64,000 bases of DNA from Ruegeria arenilitoris. Lineage in GTDB: Bacteria; Pseudomonadota; Alphaproteobacteria; Rhodobacterales; Rhodobacteraceae. Shown in pieces: positions 54,346 through 62,094 of the stretch (positions within the stretch are counted from its first letter, which is position 1; each line of letters starts with the position of its first letter). Below the pieces are notes generated by a model. It searched no databases. It saw only the letters and a list, made by a program, of their open reading frames with translations, and had not been told where the DNA came from. Location of the stretch: NCBI RefSeq assembly GCF_013035315.1, contig NZ_WQHP01000010.1, positions 62,001 to 126,000 of the forward strand, given 5' to 3'. The translations under genes and the position numbers were made by a program.

Positions 54346-54978
54346 TCACACGTCGATCTTTTCTGCGATACTCAGCGCGTCTTCCAATTCAACGCCAAGA
54401 TATCGAACTGTGCTGTCAACCTTGGTGTGGCCAAGCAAGAGCTGCACCGCGCGTAGATTGCCCGTTTTCCGGTAGATCAGTGCCGCTTTTGTGCGTCTCA
54501 GCGAATGCGTGCCGTAACCGTTTGGCTCCAAACCAATCGCCGACACCCAATCGCGGACCAAACGCGCGTACTGTCGCGTCGATATATGCGGCCTTTCGTG
54601 GAAGCGGCTTGGGAAAAGGAAATTGCGTCCAAGCATCTCCGGGCGACATACCCAGGTCCAGATGGACTGGCGGGTATTTTCCGAAACCTCGAATTTGACT
54701 GGCCGATTTGTTTTGCTCTGGACAACTGTCACGCGTTCGCGGACCCGATCACCAGCAACAAGATCGGCTACGTTCAAACGAACGAGATCGCAGCCTCGCA
54801 GCTTGCTATCGATCGCAAGATTGAAGAGTGCCAAGTCCCTGAGATTGTCCGAGAGTTCAAGCCGGGCGCGGATGGCCCAGACCTGCTTCGCGAGAAGCGG
54901 GCGTTTCTGGCCTATATGGCGACCTTTGTTCCACGGCGGGCGCTTCGGTGTGATGGCAGGAAGTTGAATAATGGACAT
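54346..54978 (-). CDS. Small tyrosine recombinase/integrase
   Basis: A 210-aa phage-integrase-family protein with a very short N-terminal part. All catalytic residues are present: Arg61 (KLRGCDL), Lys89 (QSKTNRP), His158-x2-Arg161 (THSLRR), His184 (LLGHTK) and Tyr193 (VRYLGV). It lacks the usual N-terminal core-binding (SAM-like) domain, as in the compact recombinases found on roseobacter plasmids and islands. The start at 54978 (MSIIQLPAITPKRPPWNKGR) is taken over a longer frame. No tRNA or direct att repeat is visible beside it. It suggests this part of the window is or was mobile. Confidence 0.9.
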   Translation of the reverse strand: MSIIQLPAITPKRPPWNKGRHIGQKRPLLAKQVWAIRARLELSDNLRDLALFNLAIDSKLRGCDLVRLNVADLVAGDRVRERVTVVQSKTNRPVKFEVSENTRQSIWTWVCRPEMLGRNFLFPSRFHERPHISTRQYARLVRDWVSAIGLEPNGYGTHSLRRTKAALIYRKTGNLRAVQLLLGHTKVDSTVRYLGVELEDALSIAEKIDV

Positions 54979-55187
54979 CGTTTGTCCTCCATCCTTCCCT
55001 CCCTCTCCAGGCACCGACACCGTGTCGACCAACTGAATCTATCAGGGAGCTAAAGACAGGTTTCATCAGAGTACGCGACGTTCGTTAGCAGCGCAGCGTA
55101 TGACCGCATCGAGCCCAAAGCGGACTGAAATGTGCTCGCAAAATGAATTGCGGCGATAGACATTCTCTTGAGCGGTCTAACCCACCA
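54979..55187. repeat. Intergenic region with repeat copy
   Basis: The core gagcccaaagcggac is at 55111-55125, preceded by gcagcgcagcgtatgaccgcat. The integrase promoter should be in the left part. No gene seen. Confidence 0.6.
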
Positions 55188-55946
55188 CTAAATGCATTCA
55201 CCGCCATCGATAACCAGGGCTTGCCCCGTCATAAAAGCGGATTCATCTGAAGCTAAATAGACGATCCCATGGCCAATCTCTTCAACTGTCGCCCATCGAC
55301 TCATGGGGATCGCCTGCTCGATGTAGCTTTCCAGTTTGGCACGGCCTCCCATCTGCTTTTCGAAGCCTGCATTGAAAGGGGTGTCTACAAATCCTGGACA
55401 TAGGGCATTGAAACGGATTGCATGGACAGCGTAGTCGGCTGCCATCTGCCGGACCATCGCAACAGCAGCGTGCTTTGTAGTCGCATAGGCGATCATACCC
55501 CGGTCATATTGAACCCCAGAATTGGAGGCCGTGACGATCACGCTGCCTCCACCTAGTGATTTCATATGGGGGACGGCTGCACGCGCGGCAATGAAGTGAG
55601 CGCGGACATTCAATGCCCAAGAAGCATCCATTCCATCTGGTTCCACTTCTTCCAGCGTTCCTTCGATCTGCAACCCAGCGTGAGAGTGCAACACGTCAAG
55701 CCGACCGAAGTTTTTAACTGCTTCGTCTATGGTTCTGGTAAGGGCATCGTCATCGGTCACATCAAGCTGTATGGCAGATGCTTGATTTCCCTGCGCAACG
55801 ATCGCGGCCAAAGTGGCTTCAGCAAGTGTTGCATCGCGATCGGTTACCACAACATGCGCACCCTCTTGTGCCATTGCCATTGAACCCGCCCGACCAATTC
55901 CTGATCCCGCGCCCGTCACGAGCGCGACCTTACCTGCAAGCCGCAT
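55188..55946 (-). CDS. SDR-family oxidoreductase with altered NNAG motif
   Basis: A 252-aa NAD(P)-dependent short-chain dehydrogenase. The cofactor motif TGAGSGIGRAG (11-21) is classical and the catalytic TASNSG, Tyr154 and Lys158 (YATTKHA) are intact. The strand-4 motif, normally NNAG, reads HSHAG (87-91), an unusual change that may alter proton relay or stability. It is last in the leftward ABC-transporter operon (19 nt after the second permease gene), so it probably oxidises the imported compound. Confidence 0.88.
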   Translation of the reverse strand: MRLAGKVALVTGAGSGIGRAGSMAMAQEGAHVVVTDRDATLAEATLAAIVAQGNQASAIQLDVTDDDALTRTIDEAVKNFGRLDVLHSHAGLQIEGTLEEVEPDGMDASWALNVRAHFIAARAAVPHMKSLGGGSVIVTASNSGVQYDRGMIAYATTKHAAVAMVRQMAADYAVHAIRFNALCPGFVDTPFNAGFEKQMGGRAKLESYIEQAIPMSRWATVEEIGHGIVYLASDESAFMTGQALVIDGGECI

Positions 55947-55964
55947 GTCACTTGGCTCCTTTAT

Positions 55965-56786
55965 TTAATTATTCGATTTTGAGGCGCCTCGGCGCAAAAG
56001 CAGCTGCGCTGCTACGAGCAACAAGAGCGACGCGCCCATAACCATAGTGCCGATGGCATTGATCTCGGGTGTTACGCCGCGCCGGATGGATGAGAATATG
56101 TAGATTGGCAGCGTTGTTTCTGAGCCAGCTACGAAGAACGCGATGATGAAATCATCAAATGAGAAAGTGAAGCTGAGCAGGAAGCCTGCCAAAATTGCCG
56201 GTGCTATCAACGGCAGGGTCACCTGTCGAAAGGTGCCCCAGGGCGTCGCAAAGAGGTCAGCCGAAGCTTCCATGAGCGCGCGGTCCATACCCGATAGCCT
56301 TGCACGTACGATGATTATGACCAGCGCCATTGTGAACATGGTGTGTGCGGCGACAAGCGTGGGCATCCCCATGGAAAGTTGCGGGGGATTTGCTCCATCG
56401 GGCCATAGGCTTGCAAGAAGCGGGTTTAGCCAGCCGAATACGGTGACCAGGGCAATGAGCGTCGCGATGCCGATGACGATACCGGGTATCATTATCGCAA
56501 TATAAATCATCGCATCAAACAAAGTTCGGAGCCATCCCTTAACCCCTTGTAAAGCGATGGCTGCCATGGTTCCGAGAGTGGATGCGAGGCAAGCAGTTAT
56601 GAATGCCGCAAGCAGACTGGTCTCGAGCGCGTCCATTACAAATGGGTTGTTCAGCGCTTTACCATACCATTGGGTCGAGAACCCCATGAACTGGCTTGCG
56701 TGTCGTCCGGCATTAAAGCTGAAAAGCGCGATGATGCCGATTGGAATATAGAGAAAAAGGTAGACGCAAATCGCGTATAAGCGCAT
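55965..56786 (-). CDS. ABC transporter permease, PotC-like
   Basis: A 273-aa inner-membrane permease with about six segments and the EAA loop EASADLFATPWGTFRQVTLP near residue 180. It is of the spermidine/putrescine (MalG/PotC-type) family. It begins 7 nt after the first permease gene and precedes the SDR gene. With the other components it forms one importer. Confidence 0.92.
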   Translation of the reverse strand: MRLYAICVYLFLYIPIGIIALFSFNAGRHASQFMGFSTQWYGKALNNPFVMDALETSLLAAFITACLASTLGTMAAIALQGVKGWLRTLFDAMIYIAIMIPGIVIGIATLIALVTVFGWLNPLLASLWPDGANPPQLSMGMPTLVAAHTMFTMALVIIIVRARLSGMDRALMEASADLFATPWGTFRQVTLPLIAPAILAGFLLSFTFSFDDFIIAFFVAGSETTLPIYIFSSIRRGVTPEINAIGTMVMGASLLLLVAAQLLLRRGASKSNN

Positions 56787-56793
56787 CGGACCC

Positions 56794-57645
56794 TCACATC
56801 AGCGAGACATCTTCGCGCTGGCCACCCAGGCGCGAGATGAATTTCATGTAAATTGAGACAGTGACAAGCATTACGACAACCAGAGTCATTGCGACCGCCG
56901 ATCCGTACGCCCAGTTCCGAGACTGCAGGAACAGGTCCACCAGCGCATTTCCGACGAAAAAGACCTTTCCGCCGCCCAAGATCGCTGGGATCAGAAACTC
57001 GCCCATCAGCAAGATGAAGACCAGCATGCAGCCAGTTGCGATACCAGGCACCGACAAAGGAAGTGTCACCTGACGGAACGTACGCCATGGGGTAGAGCCG
57101 AGATCAGCCGATGCTTCCAGTAGGCGTTTATCCAGTTTGTCTAAGCTTACAAAAATCGGGAAAACCATCAGAGGTAGATACCCATAGACAATCCCGACAA
57201 GCACAGCGAACGGCGTATTTATCAGGCGGATATCATCGATGCCGATCGACTCCAGTAAAGCGGGCAAGCCACGCCCCCCAAGGATGAAAATCCAAGCGTA
57301 TGACCGGATCAGGATCGATGTCCAGAACGGCACGATCACTAGGATCAACAGCGAAGTTCTCCACTTTGGTGAACAACGCACTGCAAGAAAGTAGGCGAGC
57401 GGGTAGGCAATTACCAACGCAGCGATAGTCCCCAGAGGTGCAAGGATCAAAGTGTTCTTAAACGCCGTCCATCGCGCAGGAAGGTTGGCATATTGTTCCA
57501 ACGTGAACGCTGGAACGTAGCCTCCGGCGGCACCCCGTTCGCCAAAGGAAAAGACGAAGACGACCAGCAGAGGAAGGGCTAGCATTACCAAAAGCCATAT
57601 TCCTGCTGGAGCCAGCAACAGTGCTTTTCTGCCTCGTTCGGTCAT
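56794..57645 (-). CDS. ABC transporter permease, PotB-like
   Basis: A 283-aa inner-membrane permease. Six segments are visible, starting with WLLVMLALPLLVVFVFSFG, and the EAA loop is EASADLGSTPWRTFRQVTLP near residue 195, almost the same as in the partner permease. It follows the binding-protein gene by 38 nt and precedes the PotC-like gene by 7 nt. Heterodimerisation with PotC is expected. Confidence 0.92.
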   Translation of the reverse strand: MTERGRKALLLAPAGIWLLVMLALPLLVVFVFSFGERGAAGGYVPAFTLEQYANLPARWTAFKNTLILAPLGTIAALVIAYPLAYFLAVRCSPKWRTSLLILVIVPFWTSILIRSYAWIFILGGRGLPALLESIGIDDIRLINTPFAVLVGIVYGYLPLMVFPIFVSLDKLDKRLLEASADLGSTPWRTFRQVTLPLSVPGIATGCMLVFILLMGEFLIPAILGGGKVFFVGNALVDLFLQSRNWAYGSAVAMTLVVVMLVTVSIYMKFISRLGGQREDVSLM

Positions 57646-57683
57646 TTTGTCCTCGTCTTTTCCGATATTGGCGGCCTTGCTGC

Positions 57684-58847
57684 TTAGGCCGACTTGAAGC
57701 GGGCGAGCAACTCGGCACGGTTTGGATCGGTTAGTGTAGCCGCCGCGCCGAACTCGAGTGCATTCAGAAGGTCAGCTGCCGGATAAAGGATCGGATCTTC
57801 CAGTAGTTCCTTCGGCAGCAACGCATTGGTGCGAGCATCAGCCGATGGATAGCCGTGAGCGAGAACTTCTTTCGCATTAACTTCCGGGTTCAGCAGGAAG
57901 TCGATCAAGGCATAAGCGGCATCCATATGGGGTGCGCCCTTAGGAATAGCGTAGTAGTCGGACCAGAGTTCACCGCCCTCAGTTCCCAGAACGTAGGCGA
58001 TTTCAGGCATGTCGACATTCATCTGCTTGCCGTCACCTGTCCAGCACATCGTCATCCAGGCGTCACCGTTACGCATCGGTGGCTGATAATCCGACGAGAT
58101 TGCAAACAGATGCGGTTTGGCATCCAGCAACAATTTCTCGGCATCCGCCAGTTCCTTCTCATCGACCGAGTTGAAGGAGTAGCCGAAGTATTTCAGGGCA
58201 TTACCGATGGTGGTGAGTTGGTAATCATGCACCATTGTCCGGCCTGAGTAACCTTCCATAGTAAGGTCCCAGAACTCTTTCCATGTGGTTGGAGTCGGAG
58301 CGCCGTCAAGCTTGCTGGTGTTCACTGCAAAGCCAGTCGTGCCCCAGTTTTTTGGCACCGCGTAAAGCTGGCCATCGACAGAACCGGCATCGGAAAAGCG
58401 CTGTTCGAATGAACCTGCGTCGTAGTTTGGCAGTTTGGACGTATCGAGCGGGATGATCAGATCTTCACCCACATACGTAGTGATCGTGTAGTTGGTTGGA
58501 ACGAAAACGTCCCAGCCAGACCCTCCAGCCTGTAGTTTTGCCAACATCTCTTCGTTCGAGCCAAAAACATTGACCTGAACATGGGCGCCAGTGGCTTCCG
58601 TGAAGGCTTCGAAGTTCATCTCGTCATGGTAGTTCGGCCATGTGGCGAGGATCACTCGGTCGCCAATGTCCCCGGCAGCAAATGCCGGGCGTGGACGCAA
58701 CCCAGGAATGGCCGTGCCCAGAACGGCCGTTGCCATCCCAAGACCTGTCACGCCTAAGAAATGTCGCCGTGTAACCGAACCCTTTTGGTACCGGCGAAGC
58801 TCTTCCATGAACTTTTGCTTGGAAATAGTCCCATTATCCTTGGTCAT
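57684..58847 (-). CDS. Periplasmic solute-binding protein, PotD-like, Tat-exported
   Basis: A 387-aa ABC substrate-binding protein. The N-terminus has a twin-arginine signal, SVTRRHFLGVTG, with a hydrophobic stretch ending AFA near residue 54, so it is exported folded. The mature part resembles spermidine/putrescine-binding PotD (VILATWPNYHDEMNFEAFTE, NVFGSNEEMLAKLQAGGSGW, DVFVPTNYTI). Polyamine is the likely class of ligand but related proteins bind other amines, opines or phosphonates. It sits between the ATPase and the permeases. Confidence 0.92.
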   Translation of the reverse strand: MTKDNGTISKQKFMEELRRYQKGSVTRRHFLGVTGLGMATAVLGTAIPGLRPRPAFAAGDIGDRVILATWPNYHDEMNFEAFTEATGAHVQVNVFGSNEEMLAKLQAGGSGWDVFVPTNYTITTYVGEDLIIPLDTSKLPNYDAGSFEQRFSDAGSVDGQLYAVPKNWGTTGFAVNTSKLDGAPTPTTWKEFWDLTMEGYSGRTMVHDYQLTTIGNALKYFGYSFNSVDEKELADAEKLLLDAKPHLFAISSDYQPPMRNGDAWMTMCWTGDGKQMNVDMPEIAYVLGTEGGELWSDYYAIPKGAPHMDAAYALIDFLLNPEVNAKEVLAHGYPSADARTNALLPKELLEDPILYPAADLLNALEFGAAATLTDPNRAELLARFKSA

Positions 58848-58881
58848 TGTGAACCTCTCTGTTGTTGGATTGCGGGATTTG

Positions 58882-59994
58882 TTATTTTTCCAGGATCAGC
58901 AGTGCGCCTTCGCCCCATGAAACAACGGCCTGCTCTCCTGCATTGAACGTCCCCTCGTTCAATTCCGCTTGCCTTGGCACAAGTACGTGGAAATCACCCA
59001 GTGCTTCGTTGCGCGCAAGGTATTCTGTGTGCTCCCCAAGGAAGATCCGATTTTGAATGGTAACTGGCAGAGCGATTTCAGCTGTGGGTAGCGCGCGGGT
59101 CAGCGTGATCTGTTCAGGACGGATACTAACGCACACTTCCTGCCCTGCATCTATTGGAATCTCCGGAGTTCCGTGCACCTTTTGGCCACTCGCTAAACGC
59201 ACAGTGATTTGGTCGGCTGCTGAGTCAGTCACAGTTGCATCAAAGAAATTTGAGGTGCCTACAAATCCAGCCACGTAGCGGCTGCGGGGCATGTCATAGA
59301 GTTCGCGTGGGCTGCCAACCTGCACAATACTGCCGCCTTCCATCACACAAATTCGGTCGGACATTGAAAGCGCTTCTTCTTGGTCGTGCGTGACGAGGAC
59401 AAAAGTTATTCCCAGTTGTCGTTGCAGGTTCTGCAGTTCAAACTGCATTTCTTTTCGAAGCTTTCGATCCAGAGCAGCCATTGGTTCATCAAGCAGCAAA
59501 AGCTTGGGCTCGTTTACGATCGCACGCGCCAAAGCGACGCGTTGCTGCTGACCACCAGACATCTCCCAGATGCGACGTGGGCCAAACCCACCAAGACGGA
59601 CAGTTTCCAGCGCTTGCTCAACCTTTGTCGCGATTGTTTGTTTGTCTACGCGTGGTCGTTGTTGGCGCAGGCCGTACGCGATGTTGTCGAACACGCTTAG
59701 GTGAGGAAAAAGAGCATAGTGCTGAAACACCATGTTGACTGGGCGATGGTGCGCATCCAAGTCGTTGACGACTTCTCCATCGAGCAACACCTGACCTTCG
59801 GTTGGCTTCTCGAAACCTGCCAACATTCTAAGCGCAGTGGTTTTGCCACAACCAGATGGGCCTAAGAACGACAGGAACTCTCCTTTCCCAATGGAAAGAT
59901 TCAGGTCTTTGGCGGCGACCACATTCCCGAAGGTCTTGGTCACTCCTCGGAGTTCCGCAATCGTCTGCATGGTGACGCTCATGTCAAAGCTCAT
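58882..59994 (-). CDS. ABC transporter ATP-binding protein, PotA-like
   Basis: A 370-aa ATPase powering the importer. Walker A GPSGCGKTT, signature MSGGQQQRVALARA, Walker B LLLLDEPMAALD and the H-loop THDQEEA are present. After about residue 260 comes a TOBE-type regulatory domain (VCVSIRPEQITLTR). The first gene of the potA-potD-potB-potC-SDR operon. The start at 59994 (MSFDMSVTMQT) is one of three nearby ATG codons; 59982 and 59970 are alternatives. It is divergent from luxR. Confidence 0.93.
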   Translation of the reverse strand: MSFDMSVTMQTIAELRGVTKTFGNVVAAKDLNLSIGKGEFLSFLGPSGCGKTTALRMLAGFEKPTEGQVLLDGEVVNDLDAHHRPVNMVFQHYALFPHLSVFDNIAYGLRQQRPRVDKQTIATKVEQALETVRLGGFGPRRIWEMSGGQQQRVALARAIVNEPKLLLLDEPMAALDRKLRKEMQFELQNLQRQLGITFVLVTHDQEEALSMSDRICVMEGGSIVQVGSPRELYDMPRSRYVAGFVGTSNFFDATVTDSAADQITVRLASGQKVHGTPEIPIDAGQEVCVSIRPEQITLTRALPTAEIALPVTIQNRIFLGEHTEYLARNEALGDFHVLVPRQAELNEGTFNAGEQAVVSWGEGALLILEK

Positions 59995-60085
59995 ATACTG
60001 CCGTTTTCCTTTTGCTTGATTTTTTGGCATTTGTTGGCATACCACTCAAACAAGGAAAAAGTAACAATAACTCGGAATAGCTGTA

Positions 60086-60105
60086 TATACCACAATTGGG
60101 GTATA
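60086..60105. promoter_or_regulatory. Near-perfect 20-bp palindrome, candidate LuxR-type operator
   Basis: TATACC-A-CAATTG-G-GGTATA is symmetric at 18 of 20 positions (only the A/G pair breaks it). Its 20-bp length is that of lux boxes. It lies 3 nt before the proposed GTG start of the regulator and 91 nt from the start of the divergent transporter operon. Confidence 0.7.
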
Positions 60106-60108
60106 GAG

Positions 60109-60903
60109 GTGCTTTTCGAAAATCTGGAGCGGCGCGTGTACGATTGGATGGAAGAGGCCGGCAGGGTCGTGGAGAAGATCGGAACCCCAGAATTTCCATG
60201 TGCTTTGGCAGATGGCATACGGCAGGTCGCACCATTTGATTTTACGGTGGTGTTTGGCCATGTCGGAACCGAAGCACCAATAGACCTTCACGACGATTTC
60301 CCCAAAAGCAAACGGCGTATTTTTGTTGAGGACTACCAAGCCGGGCCCTACGTACTTGATCCATTTTTTTTGGCCGCGACAAAGCCAATAACACCGGGTC
60401 TGTACCGCATGCGCGATATCGCACCGGACAGGTTCTATCAGGGCGAATACTATCGCAGCTATTACAAAAGGACTGGGTTAGCAGAGGAGATTGGCTACTT
60501 TATCGATATCCCAGGCGCTGGGATGGTTGTGGTCTCGCTCATGCGAGCAGAGAAGCCTTTTTCCGCCAAGGAAATTCGTCATTTGCACGCTCTATGGCCG
60601 CTCGTTCGGGCAGCCTGTTGCAAACATTGGAGTGACTTTCCAACGATGGCCCGAGGCGCCGCAGCGAATGGCGTTAGTCGTCGCGTTGATCTAGCATTCC
60701 AGGCATTTGGCGATGGCGTTCTGACGCCACGAGAACGAGAAGTCGTTGAGTTCACATTGAAGGGCCATTCGGCAGAAGCTGTTGGCACAATTCTCGGCAT
60801 CTCTCCAGGCACAGTCCGCATCCACAGACGCAACATTTACGCGAAACTTAGGATCAACTCGCAGGGTGAGCTTTTTTCAAAGTTCATTGAAAAGGCGCTT
60901 TAA
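60109..60903 (+). CDS. LuxR-family transcriptional regulator
   Basis: A 264-aa regulator. The N-terminal about 170 residues form an autoinducer/PAS-like sensing domain (RRVYDWMEEAGRVVEKIGTP, RIFVEDYQAGPYVLDPFFLA). The C-terminus is a GerE-type HTH: VLTPREREVVEFTLKGHSAE, then GTILGISPGTVRIHRRNIYA. There is no cognate luxI nearby, so it may sense the transported compound or be a solo. The start is put at GTG 60109; ATG 60148 is an alternative, and an earlier frame would overlap the transporter promoter. It faces the PotA-type operon, which it probably controls through the palindrome. Confidence 0.85.
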   Translation: MLFENLERRVYDWMEEAGRVVEKIGTPEFPCALADGIRQVAPFDFTVVFGHVGTEAPIDLHDDFPKSKRRIFVEDYQAGPYVLDPFFLAATKPITPGLYRMRDIAPDRFYQGEYYRSYYKRTGLAEEIGYFIDIPGAGMVVVSLMRAEKPFSAKEIRHLHALWPLVRAACCKHWSDFPTMARGAAANGVSRRVDLAFQAFGDGVLTPREREVVEFTLKGHSAEAVGTILGISPGTVRIHRRNIYAKLRINSQGELFSKFIEKAL

Positions 60904-61056
60904 AAGGTTCCTTGAACACCCACTTTATCCGTTTTGCCGACCTTGCTACCTTGTGACCCAGAAAGCACCAAACATTTGGACGGCACTGTCTGATAGCCAA
61001 GGAACCCAAAGGGAGAGGGTTGGGACGCCCGGGACCCATGTTGGGCTAAATTAATA

Positions 61057-61074
61057 CCCGAAAACGCTTTCGGG
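61057..61074. repeat. Hairpin after the luxR gene
   Basis: A 7-bp stem, CCCGAAA-ACGC-TTTCGGG, with no U tract on either side. It resembles the inner hairpin at 45683-45702 (shared AAACGCTTT core). It may be a weak terminator or a repeat. Confidence 0.5.
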
Positions 61075-61139
61075 CCATTGTCTATCTAACCGGATCAGCC
61101 GTTTTAAAAATGGCGTCAAGATACGAAAGGCAAAATTTC

Positions 61140-61343
61140 ATGGATGCACCAGTTATCCAGTTGATTTTTATGCTCATCTTGCTGGTTGTCGTGATCTGGC
61201 TTTATATCCTGCCGATCACGATGGCAGGGCGGCGCAACCGATCCGGTTTGATCTGGTTCCTGATCGGTCTGGTTGGATCACCCCTTTTGGCTATTCTTTT
61301 GCTGCTGGCTCTAGGTGACGCACCCGAACAACCAACAACCTAA
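61140..61343 (+). CDS. Small two-TM membrane protein
   Basis: A 67-aa protein with two hydrophobic segments (about residues 6-26, LIFMLILLVVVIWLYILPIT; and 39-58, WFLIGLVGSPLLAILLLLAL) joined by a basic loop (MAGRRNRSG). The ATG at 61140 is used; a longer frame adds ten unconvincing residues. It stands alone between luxR and a repeat-rich gap. Similar small hypothetical membrane proteins are common; no function is known. Confidence 0.6.
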   Translation: MDAPVIQLIFMLILLVVVIWLYILPITMAGRRNRSGLIWFLIGLVGSPLLAILLLLALGDAPEQPTT

Positions 61344-61841
61344 TTTTGGGACGATACCATCTGACACTCAAAAGGGCTTAACCGGAGGGTATCTGGACGC
61401 TCGTGAGCCATAACGTCCTGCTCAGCATGCAATAAAGGGTGCCAATTGAGACACTATACTTCCGGAAGTGAAGACAACTAATCCTTCTCACTCTCCACAA
61501 CCGTGTACTGTAAACCCAAGGTCGGCCGATTTGATTGGAGAACCACAGACCGCTTTGTCCGCGATGCGGTCCTTCACGAATTTTCGACGAACGTCTGCGT
61601 TGAGCCCAAAGCCGACATTCTCCAGAGTGGGCTTTACAGCGAGCCACGCAACAACGGTTCAGCAGCGGGAGTTTCGCAGCGGCAACGTTCTCAGGATTCG
61701 CTGGTGAAAGTCGGCCACTAGAACGGGTAATCCACTTTTTCTCGGAGCAACAAAAACAAAGCGAATACAATGAGCCTCATTCTCGGATCAACTGACGTTT
61801 TCTGTAACTAGCGACGCGTCTTCAATAATGCCATTACAAGC
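61344..61841. repeat. 498-nt intergenic region with degenerate repeat copy
   Basis: The core gagcccaaagccgacattc is at 61602-61620, with tgggctttac and ctttgtccgcgatgcgg parts on both sides. Open frames on both strands across it have repeat-like composition and are not called. No promoter is clear. Confidence 0.6.
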
Positions 61842-62012
61842 TCACTTCGGTGTTTCGCCAAAGTAACCTCCAAAAAATGCGATCATTGCCAACAACACGC
61901 CAACCAATATCACGATCACAAGCAGTGCTCCGCTACCTTTGGCAAAATATCCCAATGAGACTAGGCCAACCACGAAGATGCCGACCAGAAAGTAGAGTAC
62001 TGTATTGTCCAT
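61842..62012 (-). CDS. 56-aa two-TM membrane protein
   Basis: A short frame starting ATG at 62012 and ending TGA at 61842. It has two hydrophobic segments (VLYFLVGIFVVGLVSLGYFA; then ALLVIVILVGVLLAMIAFFG) and the tail YFGETPK. A good ribosome-binding sequence (GGGGGT, 5 nt before the ATG) supports it. It follows the RND pump gene by 82 nt on the same strand, so it may be a small partner of it, as with AcrZ-type peptides; that is inference. Confidence 0.65.
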   Translation of the reverse strand: MDNTVLYFLVGIFVVGLVSLGYFAKGSGALLVIVILVGVLLAMIAFFGGYFGETPK

Positions 62013-62094
62013 CTTTACCCCCGAATAAGCTGTCTACACTCAACAACTACATGCTCCAAAAAAAACGATCCAAAGACCACCAATGAAGGTGACG

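Noticed and set aside
61378..61770. 130-codon minus-strand frame and overlapping plus-strand frames
   Set aside because: They lie across a copy of the degenerate repeat; Trp/Cys/Arg-rich composition is typical of repeat translation.
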